A stretch of DNA of 16,367 nt from Bacillota bacterium (GCA_017578085.1 PKQR01000037.1:1-16367), one strand, 5' to 3'. Shown: positions 7,805 through 14,656, counted from the stretch's first letter. Numbers and translations: made by a program. The notes: a model not told the origin generated them from the sequence alone.

Positions 7805-7832
7805 GGCCGCAGCGGGGACGGCCGCTGCGGCC
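7805..7832. repeat. Perfect 11-bp GC-rich inverted repeat
   Basis: GGCCGCAGCGG (7805-7815) is mirrored by CCGCTGCGGCC (7822-7832) around the loop GGACGG. It sits 50 bases after the stop of the large barrel gene and before the glycosyltransferase gene. No T tract follows on either strand, so it is not a standard intrinsic terminator, but position and strength suggest a role in ending or stabilising the cassette transcript. The remaining bases to 7963 hold TTGACC (7901-7906), a good -35 hexamer without a matching -10, and GGAGGGAG (7943-7950). Confidence 0.6.
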
Positions 7833-7963
7833 CGCCGGCTACCGCTGGATTCGGCGGTTGATTTGCCGTAGGATTGAAGTGCGGCACGGCGGGAAAGGAA
7901 TTGACCCCGTCATGCGGGAAGAGATTGCTGGATGCACCTGGGGGAGGGAGCCTGACACCGCCC

Positions 7964-8674
7964 GTGGCGGATTTGGTTGTCATTCCCGTATACAACGAAG
8001 CCCAAAGCATCGAGCGGGTCCTCACGGCGACCAAGGCCGCGGCCCAAGGCGCGGACATCCTCGTGGTGGATGACGGGTCCACCGACGGGTCGGCCGAGAT
8101 TTTGGCCGGCATAGAGGGTATTCGCGTCCTGCGCCACCCGGTCAACATGGGCTACGGAGCCGCGCTGATGGACGGCTTCGCCTACGCGCGCGAGCACGGG
8201 TATGAGCGCGTCGTGACCATGGACTGCGACGAGCAGCATGAGCCCGCGCTCATTCCTGAGTTTCTAGCCTTGGCCCGGGAGTGGGACGTGGTGTCGGGCA
8301 GCCGCTACCTGGTGCCGCAGCCTCCCCGCCTGGGCCAAGTGCCTGAGGATCGCCGCCGCATCAATCAGCTCATCACGCAGCGGATCAACGAGCTGACCGG
8401 CTACCGGCTGACGGACGCCTTCTGCGGCTTCAAGGCGTACCGGGTGGCCGCCTTGGCCCGTCTGGAGCTGACTGAGAAAGGCTACGGGTTCCCGCTGCAG
8501 TTTTGGATCCAGGCGGCCCGGGCTGGCCTCACGGTCATCGAGCGGCCCGTGCCGCTGATCTATGTGCCCAATTTTGAGCGCCGGTTCGGCGGCGAGCTGG
8601 ATGACCCGGAGAAGCGGCTCGCTTACTACCTGGACGTGATCGAGAAAGAGGTGGCCAAATGCTCGATGTCCTAG
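7964..8674 (+). CDS. Family 2 glycosyltransferase (polyprenyl-phosphate sugar transferase type)
   Basis: This encodes about 236 residues starting at GTG 7964, where the GT-A fold begins with VADLVVIPVYNEAQSIERVL. GGAGGGAG (7943-7950) is 13 bases upstream, a little far; TTG 7874 would add 30 unconserved residues. Motifs are VDDGSTDG near residue 36, NMGYGAALMDGFAYA near 65, the metal-binding region MDCDEQHEP near 87 where related enzymes have D-A-D-G-Q-H, and GSRY near 112. There are no transmembrane helices at the C-terminus, so it resembles soluble dolichol-phosphate-mannose-synthase-like enzymes. It overlaps the next gene by 16 bases, implying a shared pathway. Donor and acceptor sugars cannot be read from the sequence. 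It is not the GT4-type BshA that normally starts bacillithiol synthesis. Confidence 0.88.
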   Translation: MADLVVIPVYNEAQSIERVLTATKAAAQGADILVVDDGSTDGSAEILAGIEGIRVLRHPVNMGYGAALMDGFAYAREHGYERVVTMDCDEQHEPALIPEFLALAREWDVVSGSRYLVPQPPRLGQVPEDRRRINQLITQRINELTGYRLTDAFCGFKAYRVAALARLELTEKGYGFPLQFWIQAARAGLTVIERPVPLIYVPNFERRFGGELDDPEKRLAYYLDVIEKEVAKCSMS

Positions 8675-9351
8675 CCATCGGGGCCCATCCCGACGATGTG
8701 GAGCTGGGCATGGGCGGCGCGATCAAGGCTTTTTTGGACGCCGGGCTGAAGGTTGGCATTCTGGACCTGACCAACGGCGAGCCGACGCCCTTCGGCTCCC
8801 CTGAGGAGCGCATGCAAGAGGCGGAAGCTGCGGCCCGCGTTTTGGGCGTCACGGTGCGGCGGACGCTGGATCTGCCCAACCGCGCCCTTATGGATACCGT
8901 CGAAAACCGCAAGAAGGTAGCGGAGGTCATCCGGGAGTGGCGGCCCCGGACCTTGTTCATCCATTACTGGGAGGACGCGCACCCGGACCACGTGCAGGCC
9001 TGCCGCTTGTGCGAGGCCGCTCGCTTTTACGCCAAGCTGACCAAGACGGACATGAAGGGCGAACCCTTCTACCCCAACCGGGTCTTTTACTTTTTCAGCA
9101 ATCACCTGCGGGGACTGCACCCGAAACCGGCCTTCATCTTGGACATCAGCGCCCAGATGGAAACCAAGATGGCGGCCATCCGCTGCTACTACACGCAGTT
9201 TGAGAAAGGCCGCCCCGACGGGGCCGCGTTTTATGACCTGATCCGGACCCGCAACGCGTACTGGGGCAGCCTCATCGGCACCGCCTACGGCGAACCGTTC
9301 GCCTCGCGGGAGGAGATCGGGCTCTTAGGCATCCGGGAGCTGGTGAGATGA
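8659..9351 (+). CDS. bshB1: BshB1-type N-acetylglucosaminyl deacetylase (PIG-L/LmbE family)
   Basis: This encodes 230 residues, the usual length of the family. It begins MLDVLAIGAHPDDVELGMGG, the zinc-binding A-H-P-D-D block (His10, Asp13), and has AHPDHVQACRLC near 107-115 with the third metal ligand, probably His111. BshB1 enzymes remove the acetyl group from GlcNAc-malate in bacillithiol synthesis; other PIG-L members act on other N-acetylglucosamine conjugates. NGEPTPFGSPEERMQEA and the YYTQFEKGRPDG region also fit the BshB1 branch. AAAGAGGTG (8645-8653) precedes ATG 8659 inside the end of the glycosyltransferase gene, and the stop overlaps the next start as ATGA. This is a tightly coupled three-gene unit. 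The substrate is uncertain because no bshA is present in the window. Confidence 0.88.
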   Translation: MLDVLAIGAHPDDVELGMGGAIKAFLDAGLKVGILDLTNGEPTPFGSPEERMQEAEAAARVLGVTVRRTLDLPNRALMDTVENRKKVAEVIREWRPRTLFIHYWEDAHPDHVQACRLCEAARFYAKLTKTDMKGEPFYPNRVFYFFSNHLRGLHPKPAFILDISAQMETKMAAIRCYYTQFEKGRPDGAAFYDLIRTRNAYWGSLIGTAYGEPFASREEIGLLGIRELVR

Positions 9352-10940
9352 CCGTCCAGGTTTCCGGGGGCACGCCGTCCCTCATCTGCGATCCGCCCTT
9401 GTCCGAGTGGGCGGCGGTGGCGGCCGAAAACCGCGCCGCCGCGGACCGCTGGTCGTTTGACATAGAGGGCGTCCCGGCGCGCGACTTGCGGGCCCGGGCG
9501 CGCCGCCGGCTGCTGGAGCTCGCGGGGTTCGAGCCCGACGTGGAGCGGCCCCTCTTCGTGTCGGGCCACCAGCCCGTCTTTTATCATCCGGGCATCTGGA
9601 TCAAGGCCTTTGCGGTGACGGGGCAGGCCCGCTGCCACAGGGCGCACGCTCTCAACCTGACGGTCGACCAGGACGCGGGGGAGCTGGCGGCGGAACTCCC
9701 GGTGCGGCTCGGGCAGGAGCTGCGGTATGTCAAGGAGTACCTGGTTCGTGGTCAAGCCGGCCGTCCGCTGGAAACCTTGCCGGCGCCGGGGCAGGAACAG
9801 GTGGAGGAGTTTGCCGCCCGGGTCGAGGAGCGGCTCGGCACGCTGGACTGGCCGGAGGGCCTGGAGTACTGGCGGCGGTTTGCGGCCGGGCTCAGAAAGG
9901 CGGCCAAGGAAGCCGCCAGCGCTGCCGACCTGGGGGTGGCCAGCCGCCGGGCGTACGAGCGGGCTTGGGGGGAGGAGCTTTGTCCCGACCTGGCCATCTC
10001 CCAGGTGAGCCGGACGCCTGAGTTCCTGCTTTTCTTCGTGCATTGGGTTCGAAACGCGCCCGCCTTGCGGGAGGCGTTCAACCGGGCGCTGGCGGGTTTC
10101 CGGTCGGTGCATCGGGTGCGCTCGCTTGCGGTACCGTTTCCCGATCTCCTCGAGCGGCCCGACGGGGCCATCGAGTTGCCCTTCTGGGCCATCACGCCCG
10201 CCGGGATCCGGCGCAAGCTGTACGTGAAGCGCGTCGGCGGGGACCTCGAACTTAGCCACCTGGAAGGGACCGTGGCCCGGATCCCCGCGGCGGGCGGGGA
10301 GGAGGCCGTGGAGGCGCTGGTTGAGGCTGGCGTGCAGGTGCGGCCAAAGGCCGTTCCCCTGACGGTGTTTCACCGGCTGTTCGTGGCCGACTTGTTCGTC
10401 CACGGCACGGGCGGGGGCCGTTACGATCAGGTGACCGACGCCCTGATCGCGGATTGGTTCGGCATTGCGCCTCCCCGATTTGCGGTCGTGTCCGCGTCCT
10501 TGTATTTGCCCTTGGGCGAGCGGCCGGTGCCAGCGTCGGCCTTGCGGGCCCAGCGGCGCAAGCTGAGAGACCTCGTGTTCAACCCGCAGCGGTTCGCCTG
10601 GGAAGCCGGGGAGCTGGACGACGGTACCATCGCGCTGATCCGCCGCAAGGAGGACTTGATCAGCGCCATCAACCAGCCCGGTGCGCCAAAGCGGCAGCTG
10701 ACGCGGGAGATCGAGGCCGTCAATGCCGAGCTGTCCCGGGTGCTGGGACCGGTGGCCGAGCGGGCGCGGCAGGAGCTGGCGCGCCTGGAGGCCAGGGCCC
10801 GGTCGGCCGCGGCGGCGCTGCGGCGCACGTACCCGTTTTTCCTGTACGCCCCGGCGCGGCTCTGGGAGCTGTTGTGCGCCCCGGCCGGGGTCGGACCGGA
10901 GGGCGGCGAGGCGGACGGTTCCCGCAGCGGGCGGCCGTAA
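9348..10940 (+). CDS. GHQP-motif protein, putative divergent BshC-like ligase
   Basis: This encodes 530 residues, close to BshC (about 540), starting at ATG 9348 in an ATGA overlap with the deacetylase stop; GGGAG lies nine bases upstream. Visible blocks: LFVSGHQPVFYHPGIWIKAF near residues 65-84, which sits where BshC has its G-Q-Q-A-G nucleotide-fold motif; NLTVDQDAGEL near 103-113, comparable to the E-D-H-D block of BshC; VHGTGGGRYDQVTD near 348; and a charged, probably coiled-coil stretch near 430-505 before a C-terminal PFFLYAPARLWELL, similar in placement to BshC's coiled-coil insert. Position after a BshB1-type gene supports a cysteine-adding role. Sequence likeness to true BshC is weak, so this may be a separate family acting on a different deacetylated sugar. 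No signal peptide or membrane segment is seen. Confidence 0.7.
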   Translation: MTVQVSGGTPSLICDPPLSEWAAVAAENRAAADRWSFDIEGVPARDLRARARRRLLELAGFEPDVERPLFVSGHQPVFYHPGIWIKAFAVTGQARCHRAHALNLTVDQDAGELAAELPVRLGQELRYVKEYLVRGQAGRPLETLPAPGQEQVEEFAARVEERLGTLDWPEGLEYWRRFAAGLRKAAKEAASAADLGVASRRAYERAWGEELCPDLAISQVSRTPEFLLFFVHWVRNAPALREAFNRALAGFRSVHRVRSLAVPFPDLLERPDGAIELPFWAITPAGIRRKLYVKRVGGDLELSHLEGTVARIPAAGGEEAVEALVEAGVQVRPKAVPLTVFHRLFVADLFVHGTGGGRYDQVTDALIADWFGIAPPRFAVVSASLYLPLGERPVPASALRAQRRKLRDLVFNPQRFAWEAGELDDGTIALIRRKEDLISAINQPGAPKRQLTREIEAVNAELSRVLGPVAERARQELARLEARARSAAAALRRTYPFFLYAPARLWELLCAPAGVGPEGGEADGSRSGRP

Positions 10941-10993
10941 ACCGGTCCAGCGCGGGAGACAAGCAAAATTGGCGTGATTAGGAGGGTTTCACA

Positions 10994-11797
10994 GTGGCCA
11001 AGCCTAGGGCAGACGTGGGAGTCTTTGGCGGCTCCGGTTTCTATTCGTTCCTGGACAACGTGGAGGAAGTGTGGATTGAAACGCCCTACGGGGCCCCGAG
11101 CGACAAGGTGGCCATCGCGGAGATCGCCGGCCGCCGGGTTGCCTTTTTGCCCCGCCACGGGCGGGATCACCGCTATCCGCCCCACAAGATTAACTACCGG
11201 GCCAACCTGTGGGCCATGAAGGAGCTGGGCGTGACGCGGATTTTCGGCCCCTGCGCCGCCGGGAGCCTGCAGCCCCACATCCGCCCGGGCGACTTCGTCA
11301 TCTGCGACCAGTTCGTGCACCGCACGTGGGGCCGGGACGACACCTTCTTTGAAGGGCCCGTCGTGACCCACATCAGCGCGGCGGACCCGTACTGCCCTGA
11401 GATGCGGAAGGTCGCCATCGAACAGGCCAAAAAGCTCGGCTTGCCGGTGCACGAGCGGGGCACCGTGGTGGTCGTGCAGGGGCCGCGCTTTTCCACCCGG
11501 GCCGAAAGCCGCGAGTTCCGCTCCCACGGGTGGGAGGTCATCAACATGACCCAGTACCCGGAGGCGTACTTGGCCCGGGAGTTGGGCATCTGCTACGCAA
11601 ATATCTCCTTGATCACCGACTATGACGTGGGCCTGGAAGACGACCCCAGCATTGAGCCGGTGAGCCACCAGGAAGTCCTGAAGGTGTTCCAGGCCAACCT
11701 GGCCAAGCTCCGCCAACTGCTGGTGGCGTGCATCGAGGCGTTGCCGGAAGGGCGGGCGTGCCAGTGCGGTGAGGCCGTTGCCCAAGCGCGGGGCTGA
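10994..11797 (+). CDS. mtnP: S-methyl-5'-thioadenosine phosphorylase
   Basis: The product phosphorolyses methylthioadenosine, the by-product of polyamine synthesis and other SAM reactions, to adenine and methylthioribose-1-phosphate for methionine salvage. It has 267 residues. The GTG start at 10994 follows AGGAGGG (10980-10986) by seven bases. Family motifs: GVFGGSGFY near 10, PRHGRDHRYPPHKINYRANLWA near 52, GPCAAGSLQ, GPRFSTRAESR near 162, NMTQYPEAYLARE near 182 and ITDYDVG near 206. The two Asp residues in the last motif distinguish methylthioadenosine phosphorylase from guanosine/inosine phosphorylases, which carry Asn. It follows the GHQP gene by 53 bases and is overlapped by the VanZ gene. 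It complements metK-ahcY in the same window in SAM by-product recycling. Confidence 0.96.
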   Translation: MAKPRADVGVFGGSGFYSFLDNVEEVWIETPYGAPSDKVAIAEIAGRRVAFLPRHGRDHRYPPHKINYRANLWAMKELGVTRIFGPCAAGSLQPHIRPGDFVICDQFVHRTWGRDDTFFEGPVVTHISAADPYCPEMRKVAIEQAKKLGLPVHERGTVVVVQGPRFSTRAESREFRSHGWEVINMTQYPEAYLARELGICYANISLITDYDVGLEDDPSIEPVSHQEVLKVFQANLAKLRQLLVACIEALPEGRACQCGEAVAQARG

Positions 11798-12230
11798 GCG
11801 GGCCGCTGCCAATCCTCATCCCAAGGCTCGCTTGCGGGCTGCACTGGCCTGGACCGCCACCATCGCCTACATGGCGCTCTTGTTTTGGCTCTCGTCGCGC
11901 CCGGGGGACGTAGTCGGCCGCTGGAACTTCCTGCGGGTGCCCGACTATGTCCTCCACGGCGCCGCTTACCTGGTGCTTGGCGCCCTCGCCCACCTGGCGT
12001 TCGCGACTTCATTTCGCTGGCCCTCTTGGCTGCGGGCCTGCGCGGCGATAGTGCTGGCGTCCCTGTACGGCGTCACCGACGAGGTCCACCAGGTCTTTGT
12101 CCCCGGACGGGTTGCGTCGTGGCAGGACGTGCTGGCGGATGCGGCGGGCGCTGCGGTGGGGCAGGTCCCGTTTCTCGCGCGGCCCGTGGCTGACAGGATC
12201 GGGGAAAACTGTGAAAGAATACCGGATTAA
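11769..12230 (+). CDS. VanZ-family membrane protein
   Basis: This encodes 153 residues with the VanZ pattern: a first helix with YMALLFWLSSRPG near residues 22-45, VPDYVLHGAAYLVLGALAHLAF near 57-78, a third helix near 88-102, then GVTDEVHQVFVPGRVASWQDVLADAAGA near 103-130. The TDE-H-Q-F-PGR and D-D-A-G residues are the conserved core of the family. The molecular role is unknown; VanZ itself confers low-level teicoplanin resistance and homologues are common in Firmicutes. GTG 11769 lies 29 bases inside mtnP and lacks a strong ribosome binding site; TTG 11778 is an alternative, and coupling to mtnP translation is plausible. The last codons and stop lie inside a 24-bp tandem repeat. Confidence 0.9.
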   Translation: MRPLPKRGAERAAANPHPKARLRAALAWTATIAYMALLFWLSSRPGDVVGRWNFLRVPDYVLHGAAYLVLGALAHLAFATSFRWPSWLRACAAIVLASLYGVTDEVHQVFVPGRVASWQDVLADAAGAAVGQVPFLARPVADRIGENCERIPD

Positions 12231-12264
12231 ACGCCTTGGAGAATACCGGATTAAACGCCTTGGC
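12217..12264 (+). repeat. 24-bp tandem direct repeat, two copies
   Basis: Two adjacent copies (12217-12240 and 12241-12264) begin GAATACCGGATTAAACGCC and differ only in the last base (A versus C). Copy 1 encodes the final residues and stop of the VanZ protein; copy 2 is noncoding and lies just before the ribosome binding region of the kinase gene (GTGGGGG, 12265-12271). It may be a recent slippage duplication or a pair of binding sites one would expect on related DNA faces (24 bp is about 2.3 helical turns). Confidence 0.95.
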
Positions 12265-12281
12265 GTGGGGGTATTGTCGCG

Positions 12282-13538
12282 GTGGACGCCGCGAACTTTG
12301 CTTTTTCTTTGGACGAGCAGCTGATTGAAAAAGTCTTTCGAGGCTCCCTGGACGCCCTCCGTCAGGCGCACCATCAGATGTTCGAGTTCACGGAGGCGGC
12401 CCGGGAGGAGCGGATCCGGCTCAAGCAGCTCATCGAGCAGGCCAGGGAGCAGGTCTTGATCTGCATCCGGCAAGTTGACGAGCTGGAGGAGCAGAGCAAC
12501 GCGGCCCGCAGTCTTTTGGCGGAAATCAGCCGCAACTACGCCAGCTTTACCAGCGAGGAGATCCGCGAGGCCTACGAGCGGGCGGAGCGGATCATGGTCG
12601 CCCTGGGCGCGGCCCGGGAGCGGGAGCGGGCCTTGCGGCAGCGCCGGGACGACCTGGAGCGGCAGCTGCGCCACCTGGAGAACCTTTTGACCCGCGCCGA
12701 GCAGGTGGTGTCCCAGGTGAGCGTGGCGCTGGATTTTTTAAGCGGTAACCTGGCCTCCTTGACCAACCAGGTGGAAGGCATGCGGGAGCGGGCGTACGTC
12801 GCCCACCACGTAATCCGGGCCCAAGAGGAAGAGCGGCGGCGGCTGGCGCGGGAGCTGCACGACGGGCCGGCGCAAATGCTGGCGAACCTCGTTCTGCGGC
12901 TCGACATCGCGGAGCGAATGATTGACGGCGACCGCGAGCAGGTGCGGGCCGAATTGCAGGACATCAAGGGGCTCGTCAAGGAAACCCTTAGGGACCTGCG
13001 CCGCAGCATGTTCAACCTGCGGCCGATGGCGCTGGACGACCTGGGCTTGGTGCCGACCCTGCGGGGATACGTTGAGTCCTTGAAAGAGCAGAGCGGGCTG
13101 AACGTGGAGCTGCGGGTGATGGGGCGGGAGCGCCGCCTGTCGCCTACGGCGGAAGCGGCCCTTTTCCGCGTGGTGCAGGAAGCTATCCACAACGCCCAGC
13201 GCCACGCCCGCTGCCAGCAGGTGATCGTGCGGGTGGAGTTTGGGCCGCAGGGCGTCGGGCTTGTTATCGAGGACGACGGCGTCGGGTTCGATCCAGAGGC
13301 GGTGACGCCGGGCTCGGGCGAGTCGGGTTTAGGCTTGCTGCACATGCGCGAGCGCGTGCACCTGCTGCAGGGGAGGTTGCGAGTGCAGAGCGCGCCCGGC
13401 CGCGGTACAAAGGTGCGGGTGCTTGTGCCGTGGGAAGGGGTTGGCGAACCCGGCGGTCCTGTGGGGCGTCCTGCGGGGCAGGGCCGGGGAAAGGGAAAGG
13501 CGGTGCCAACGGATGGCGATTCGGGTCGTGATCGCTGA
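12282..13538 (+). CDS. degS: DegS-like cytoplasmic sensor histidine kinase
   Basis: This encodes 418 residues, slightly longer than Bacillus DegS (about 385). Residues 1-185 are a charged, coiled-coil DegS-type sensor with no transmembrane helix, so it senses an internal signal. The HisKA_3 block EEERRRLARELHDGPAQ follows with the phospho-acceptor His193; then the dimerisation helices with FNLRPMALDDLGLVPTL; then the HATPase with EAIHNAQRHA (N box), EDDGVGFD (G1) and GLGLLHMRERV (G2). The end adds a Gly/Pro-rich tail of about 35 residues that overlaps the regulator gene by 26 bases. GTG at 12282 follows GTGGGGG (12265-12271) by ten bases. It should phosphorylate the adjacent DegU-like regulator. 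Start choice is less certain than identity. Confidence 0.93.
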   Translation: MDAANFAFSLDEQLIEKVFRGSLDALRQAHHQMFEFTEAAREERIRLKQLIEQAREQVLICIRQVDELEEQSNAARSLLAEISRNYASFTSEEIREAYERAERIMVALGAARERERALRQRRDDLERQLRHLENLLTRAEQVVSQVSVALDFLSGNLASLTNQVEGMRERAYVAHHVIRAQEEERRRLARELHDGPAQMLANLVLRLDIAERMIDGDREQVRAELQDIKGLVKETLRDLRRSMFNLRPMALDDLGLVPTLRGYVESLKEQSGLNVELRVMGRERRLSPTAEAALFRVVQEAIHNAQRHARCQQVIVRVEFGPQGVGLVIEDDGVGFDPEAVTPGSGESGLGLLHMRERVHLLQGRLRVQSAPGRGTKVRVLVPWEGVGEPGGPVGRPAGQGRGKGKAVPTDGDSGRDR

Positions 13539-14208
13539 TGACCACCCGCTTTTGCGGCAAGGCCTCGTGAAGATTTTGTCCATGGAACCCGACATGGAGG
13601 TCGTCGCCGAGGCGCAAGACGCGGAGGAAGTGCTGCAGCTCGTCGCCGAGTACCGGCCCGATATCGTGCTTATGGATATCAACATGCCCAATGGCGGCGG
13701 CCTCGGCGCGACCCGTGAGATCTCCCGGCGCTGGCCTGAGGTGGGTGTCATCGTCCTCACCATTCACGATGAGGACCAGTACCTGTACGAGCTGATCAGC
13801 GCCGGCGCCAGGGGATACCTGCTCAAGGATTCGGAGCCTGCCCGCGTGGTGGAAGCAATCCGGCACGTGTACCAGGGTGGGTCCTTCGTCCCGCCGGACC
13901 TCATGAACAAAGTTCTGTGCCAGTTCCGGCGGTTGCAGAGCGCCGAGGCCATGGGGGTTTCCAGGCGTGCTAGGACTGGGCCGCCGGCCTTGACCGACCG
14001 GGAGCGGGAGATCCTGCAGCTGATCGTGGATGGGCGCAGCAACGCGGAGATCGCGGAGGCGCTTTTCATCAGCGAAAAGACGGTCAAGAACCACGTGACC
14101 AATCTGCTGCGCAAGCTGGGGCTGGAGGATCGCACCCAGGCGGCCGTGTACGCTCTCCGGCACGGGCTCGTTGAGTTTCCCGACAGCATGGCGCGGCAGA
14201 GCTCGTGA
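13513..14208 (+). CDS. degU: DegU-like NarL-family response regulator
   Basis: This encodes 231 residues. ATG at 13513 gives the canonical MAIRVVIADDHPLLRQGL start; AAAGG lies twelve bases upstream within the kinase gene, and an open frame extending upstream has no conserved sequence. The receiver domain (1-120) has acidic Asp9/Asp10, phospho-acceptor Asp55 in VLMDINMP, VLTIHD and the conserved Lys in YLLKDSEP. A linker of about 40 residues leads to a LuxR/GerE helix-turn-helix (about 162-225) with LTDREREILQLI, ALFISEKTVKNHVTNLLRKLG and DRTQAAVYA. It is a DNA-binding partner of the kinase just upstream. In Bacillus, DegS-DegU controls exoenzymes, competence, motility and biofilm; which of these applies here cannot be read from the window. 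Confidence 0.95.
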   Translation: MAIRVVIADDHPLLRQGLVKILSMEPDMEVVAEAQDAEEVLQLVAEYRPDIVLMDINMPNGGGLGATREISRRWPEVGVIVLTIHDEDQYLYELISAGARGYLLKDSEPARVVEAIRHVYQGGSFVPPDLMNKVLCQFRRLQSAEAMGVSRRARTGPPALTDREREILQLIVDGRSNAEIAEALFISEKTVKNHVTNLLRKLGLEDRTQAAVYALRHGLVEFPDSMARQSS

Positions 14209-14369
14209 CGCAATAGCGGGGTTTGCGACGTTACGGTAGGACTTTTGACGTATGGGCAAGGTTTGTGAAGAAAATGGAGGGTCTATGACAAGAAGATGAG
14301 GCCCTGCTTCCTGCAAAAGCCAAGCGCGGTGAGGCTTTGCCGCCGGATGCTGTTTGGGACCTAAATCCT
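14209..14369 (+). other. Gap between degU and the small-RNA promoter
   Basis: I see no gene here. An imperfect stem (GCAAAAGCC, 14313-14321, with GGCTTTGC, 14333-14340) has no T tract, so it is at best a weak end for the kinase-regulator transcript. TTGACG (14245-14250) is a good -35 hexamer but has no -10 at the right distance. GGAGGGTCT followed by ATG at 14285 would open a four-codon frame (M-T-R-R-stop), which I do not call as a gene. Confidence 0.4.
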
Positions 14370-14423
14370 AAAAAAAGTTAAGTCTTTCGACGGATTTTCA
14401 CTGGCGATGGCCGGTGCTATGTT
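14370..14423 (+). promoter_or_regulatory. Promoter of the predicted small RNA
   Basis: TTTTCA (14395-14400) and TATGTT (14418-14423) are separated by exactly 17 bases, each matching four of six consensus positions. TG at 14415-14416 makes an extended -10 (TGCTATGTT). An A/T tract with seven consecutive A (14370-14376) followed by GTTAAGTCTTT sits at the position of an UP element. The predicted transcription start is near 14430, just before the first hairpin. The combination suggests a strong housekeeping-sigma promoter. Confidence 0.65.
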
Positions 14424-14429
14424 AGAGTC

Positions 14430-14577
14430 AAACAGGGAAGGCGACCGGACAAGCTGTCCGGCGGTCACCATCCCCCAAAACGGCGGGCAAACCGCCGCAA
14501 GCTGACAACGGGAAGCAGGGCCCCCAAAACAGGCATCACCACCCCGACCCCCAAACCTGCTTCCCGTCGTCCTTTTT
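14430..14577 (+). ncRNA. Predicted small structured RNA with C-rich unpaired stretches
   Basis: This is a roughly 148-base noncoding transcript with its own promoter and terminator. Hairpin 1 (14435-14474) pairs GGG-GGCGACC-GGACA with TGTCC-GGTCACC-CCC around the loop AGC, with one mismatch and small bulges. Hairpin 2 (14481-14497) is CGGCGG/CCGCCG around GCAAA. Hairpin 3 (14504-14571) has 15 pairs in 16 and a 36-base loop, followed by TTTTT. The sequence CCCCCAAA occurs three times, once between hairpins 1 and 2 and twice in the large loop, so it is always unpaired. C-rich loops are typical of Firmicute regulatory RNAs that bind G-rich ribosome binding sites. It does not look like 6S, SRP RNA, RNase P, tmRNA or a riboswitch I know. 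It could also be a leader attenuator of the downstream HTH gene. Confidence 0.68.
14504..14577 (+). terminator. Long-stem intrinsic terminator of the small RNA
   Basis: The arms at 14504-14519 and 14556-14571 pair at 15 of 16 positions (one A-C mismatch at 14507/14568), the loop is 36 bases and TTTTT (14573-14577) follows after one C. The large C-rich loop is unusual for a plain terminator, suggesting it also serves the RNA's function. Confidence 0.85.
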
Positions 14578-14610
14578 ATGACCCCCTATTTTGTCCTCCT
14601 GGCAACCCCC

Positions 14611-14656
14611 GGCGTGGTAAGCGAAAGACCCTCGGCGTGATGCGCGAAAGCCACCC
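14611..14656 (+). repeat. Imperfect 23-bp tandem repeat upstream of the solo HTH gene
   Basis: Copies 14611-14633 and 14634-14656 are directly adjacent and match at 17 of 23 positions; each starts GGCGTG and contains GCGAAAG. They lie between the small-RNA terminator and the start of the HTH gene. They could be paired operator sites or two similar RNA elements. No known riboswitch is recognised. Confidence 0.7.

Noticed and set aside
7762..8073. Arg-rich 103-residue frame between the barrel gene and the glycosyltransferase
   Set aside because: It overlaps the glycosyltransferase N-terminus in another frame and contains the inverted repeat; composition matches a GC-driven shadow.
10427..11812. 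461-residue minus-strand open frame opposite mtnP
   Set aside because: It is antisense to a secure methylthioadenosine phosphorylase gene and shows no family motif.
14285..14299. Four-codon frame (M-T-R-R) with a good ribosome binding site in the gap after degU
   Set aside because: Too short to support as a gene, and there is no attenuator linked to arginine or threonine genes nearby.
14430..14577. Known RNA families (6S, SRP RNA, TPP, FMN, c-di-GMP, ZTP riboswitches)
   Set aside because: None of the conserved cores I know is present; 6S needs one long rod with a central bulge, whereas three separate hairpins are seen.
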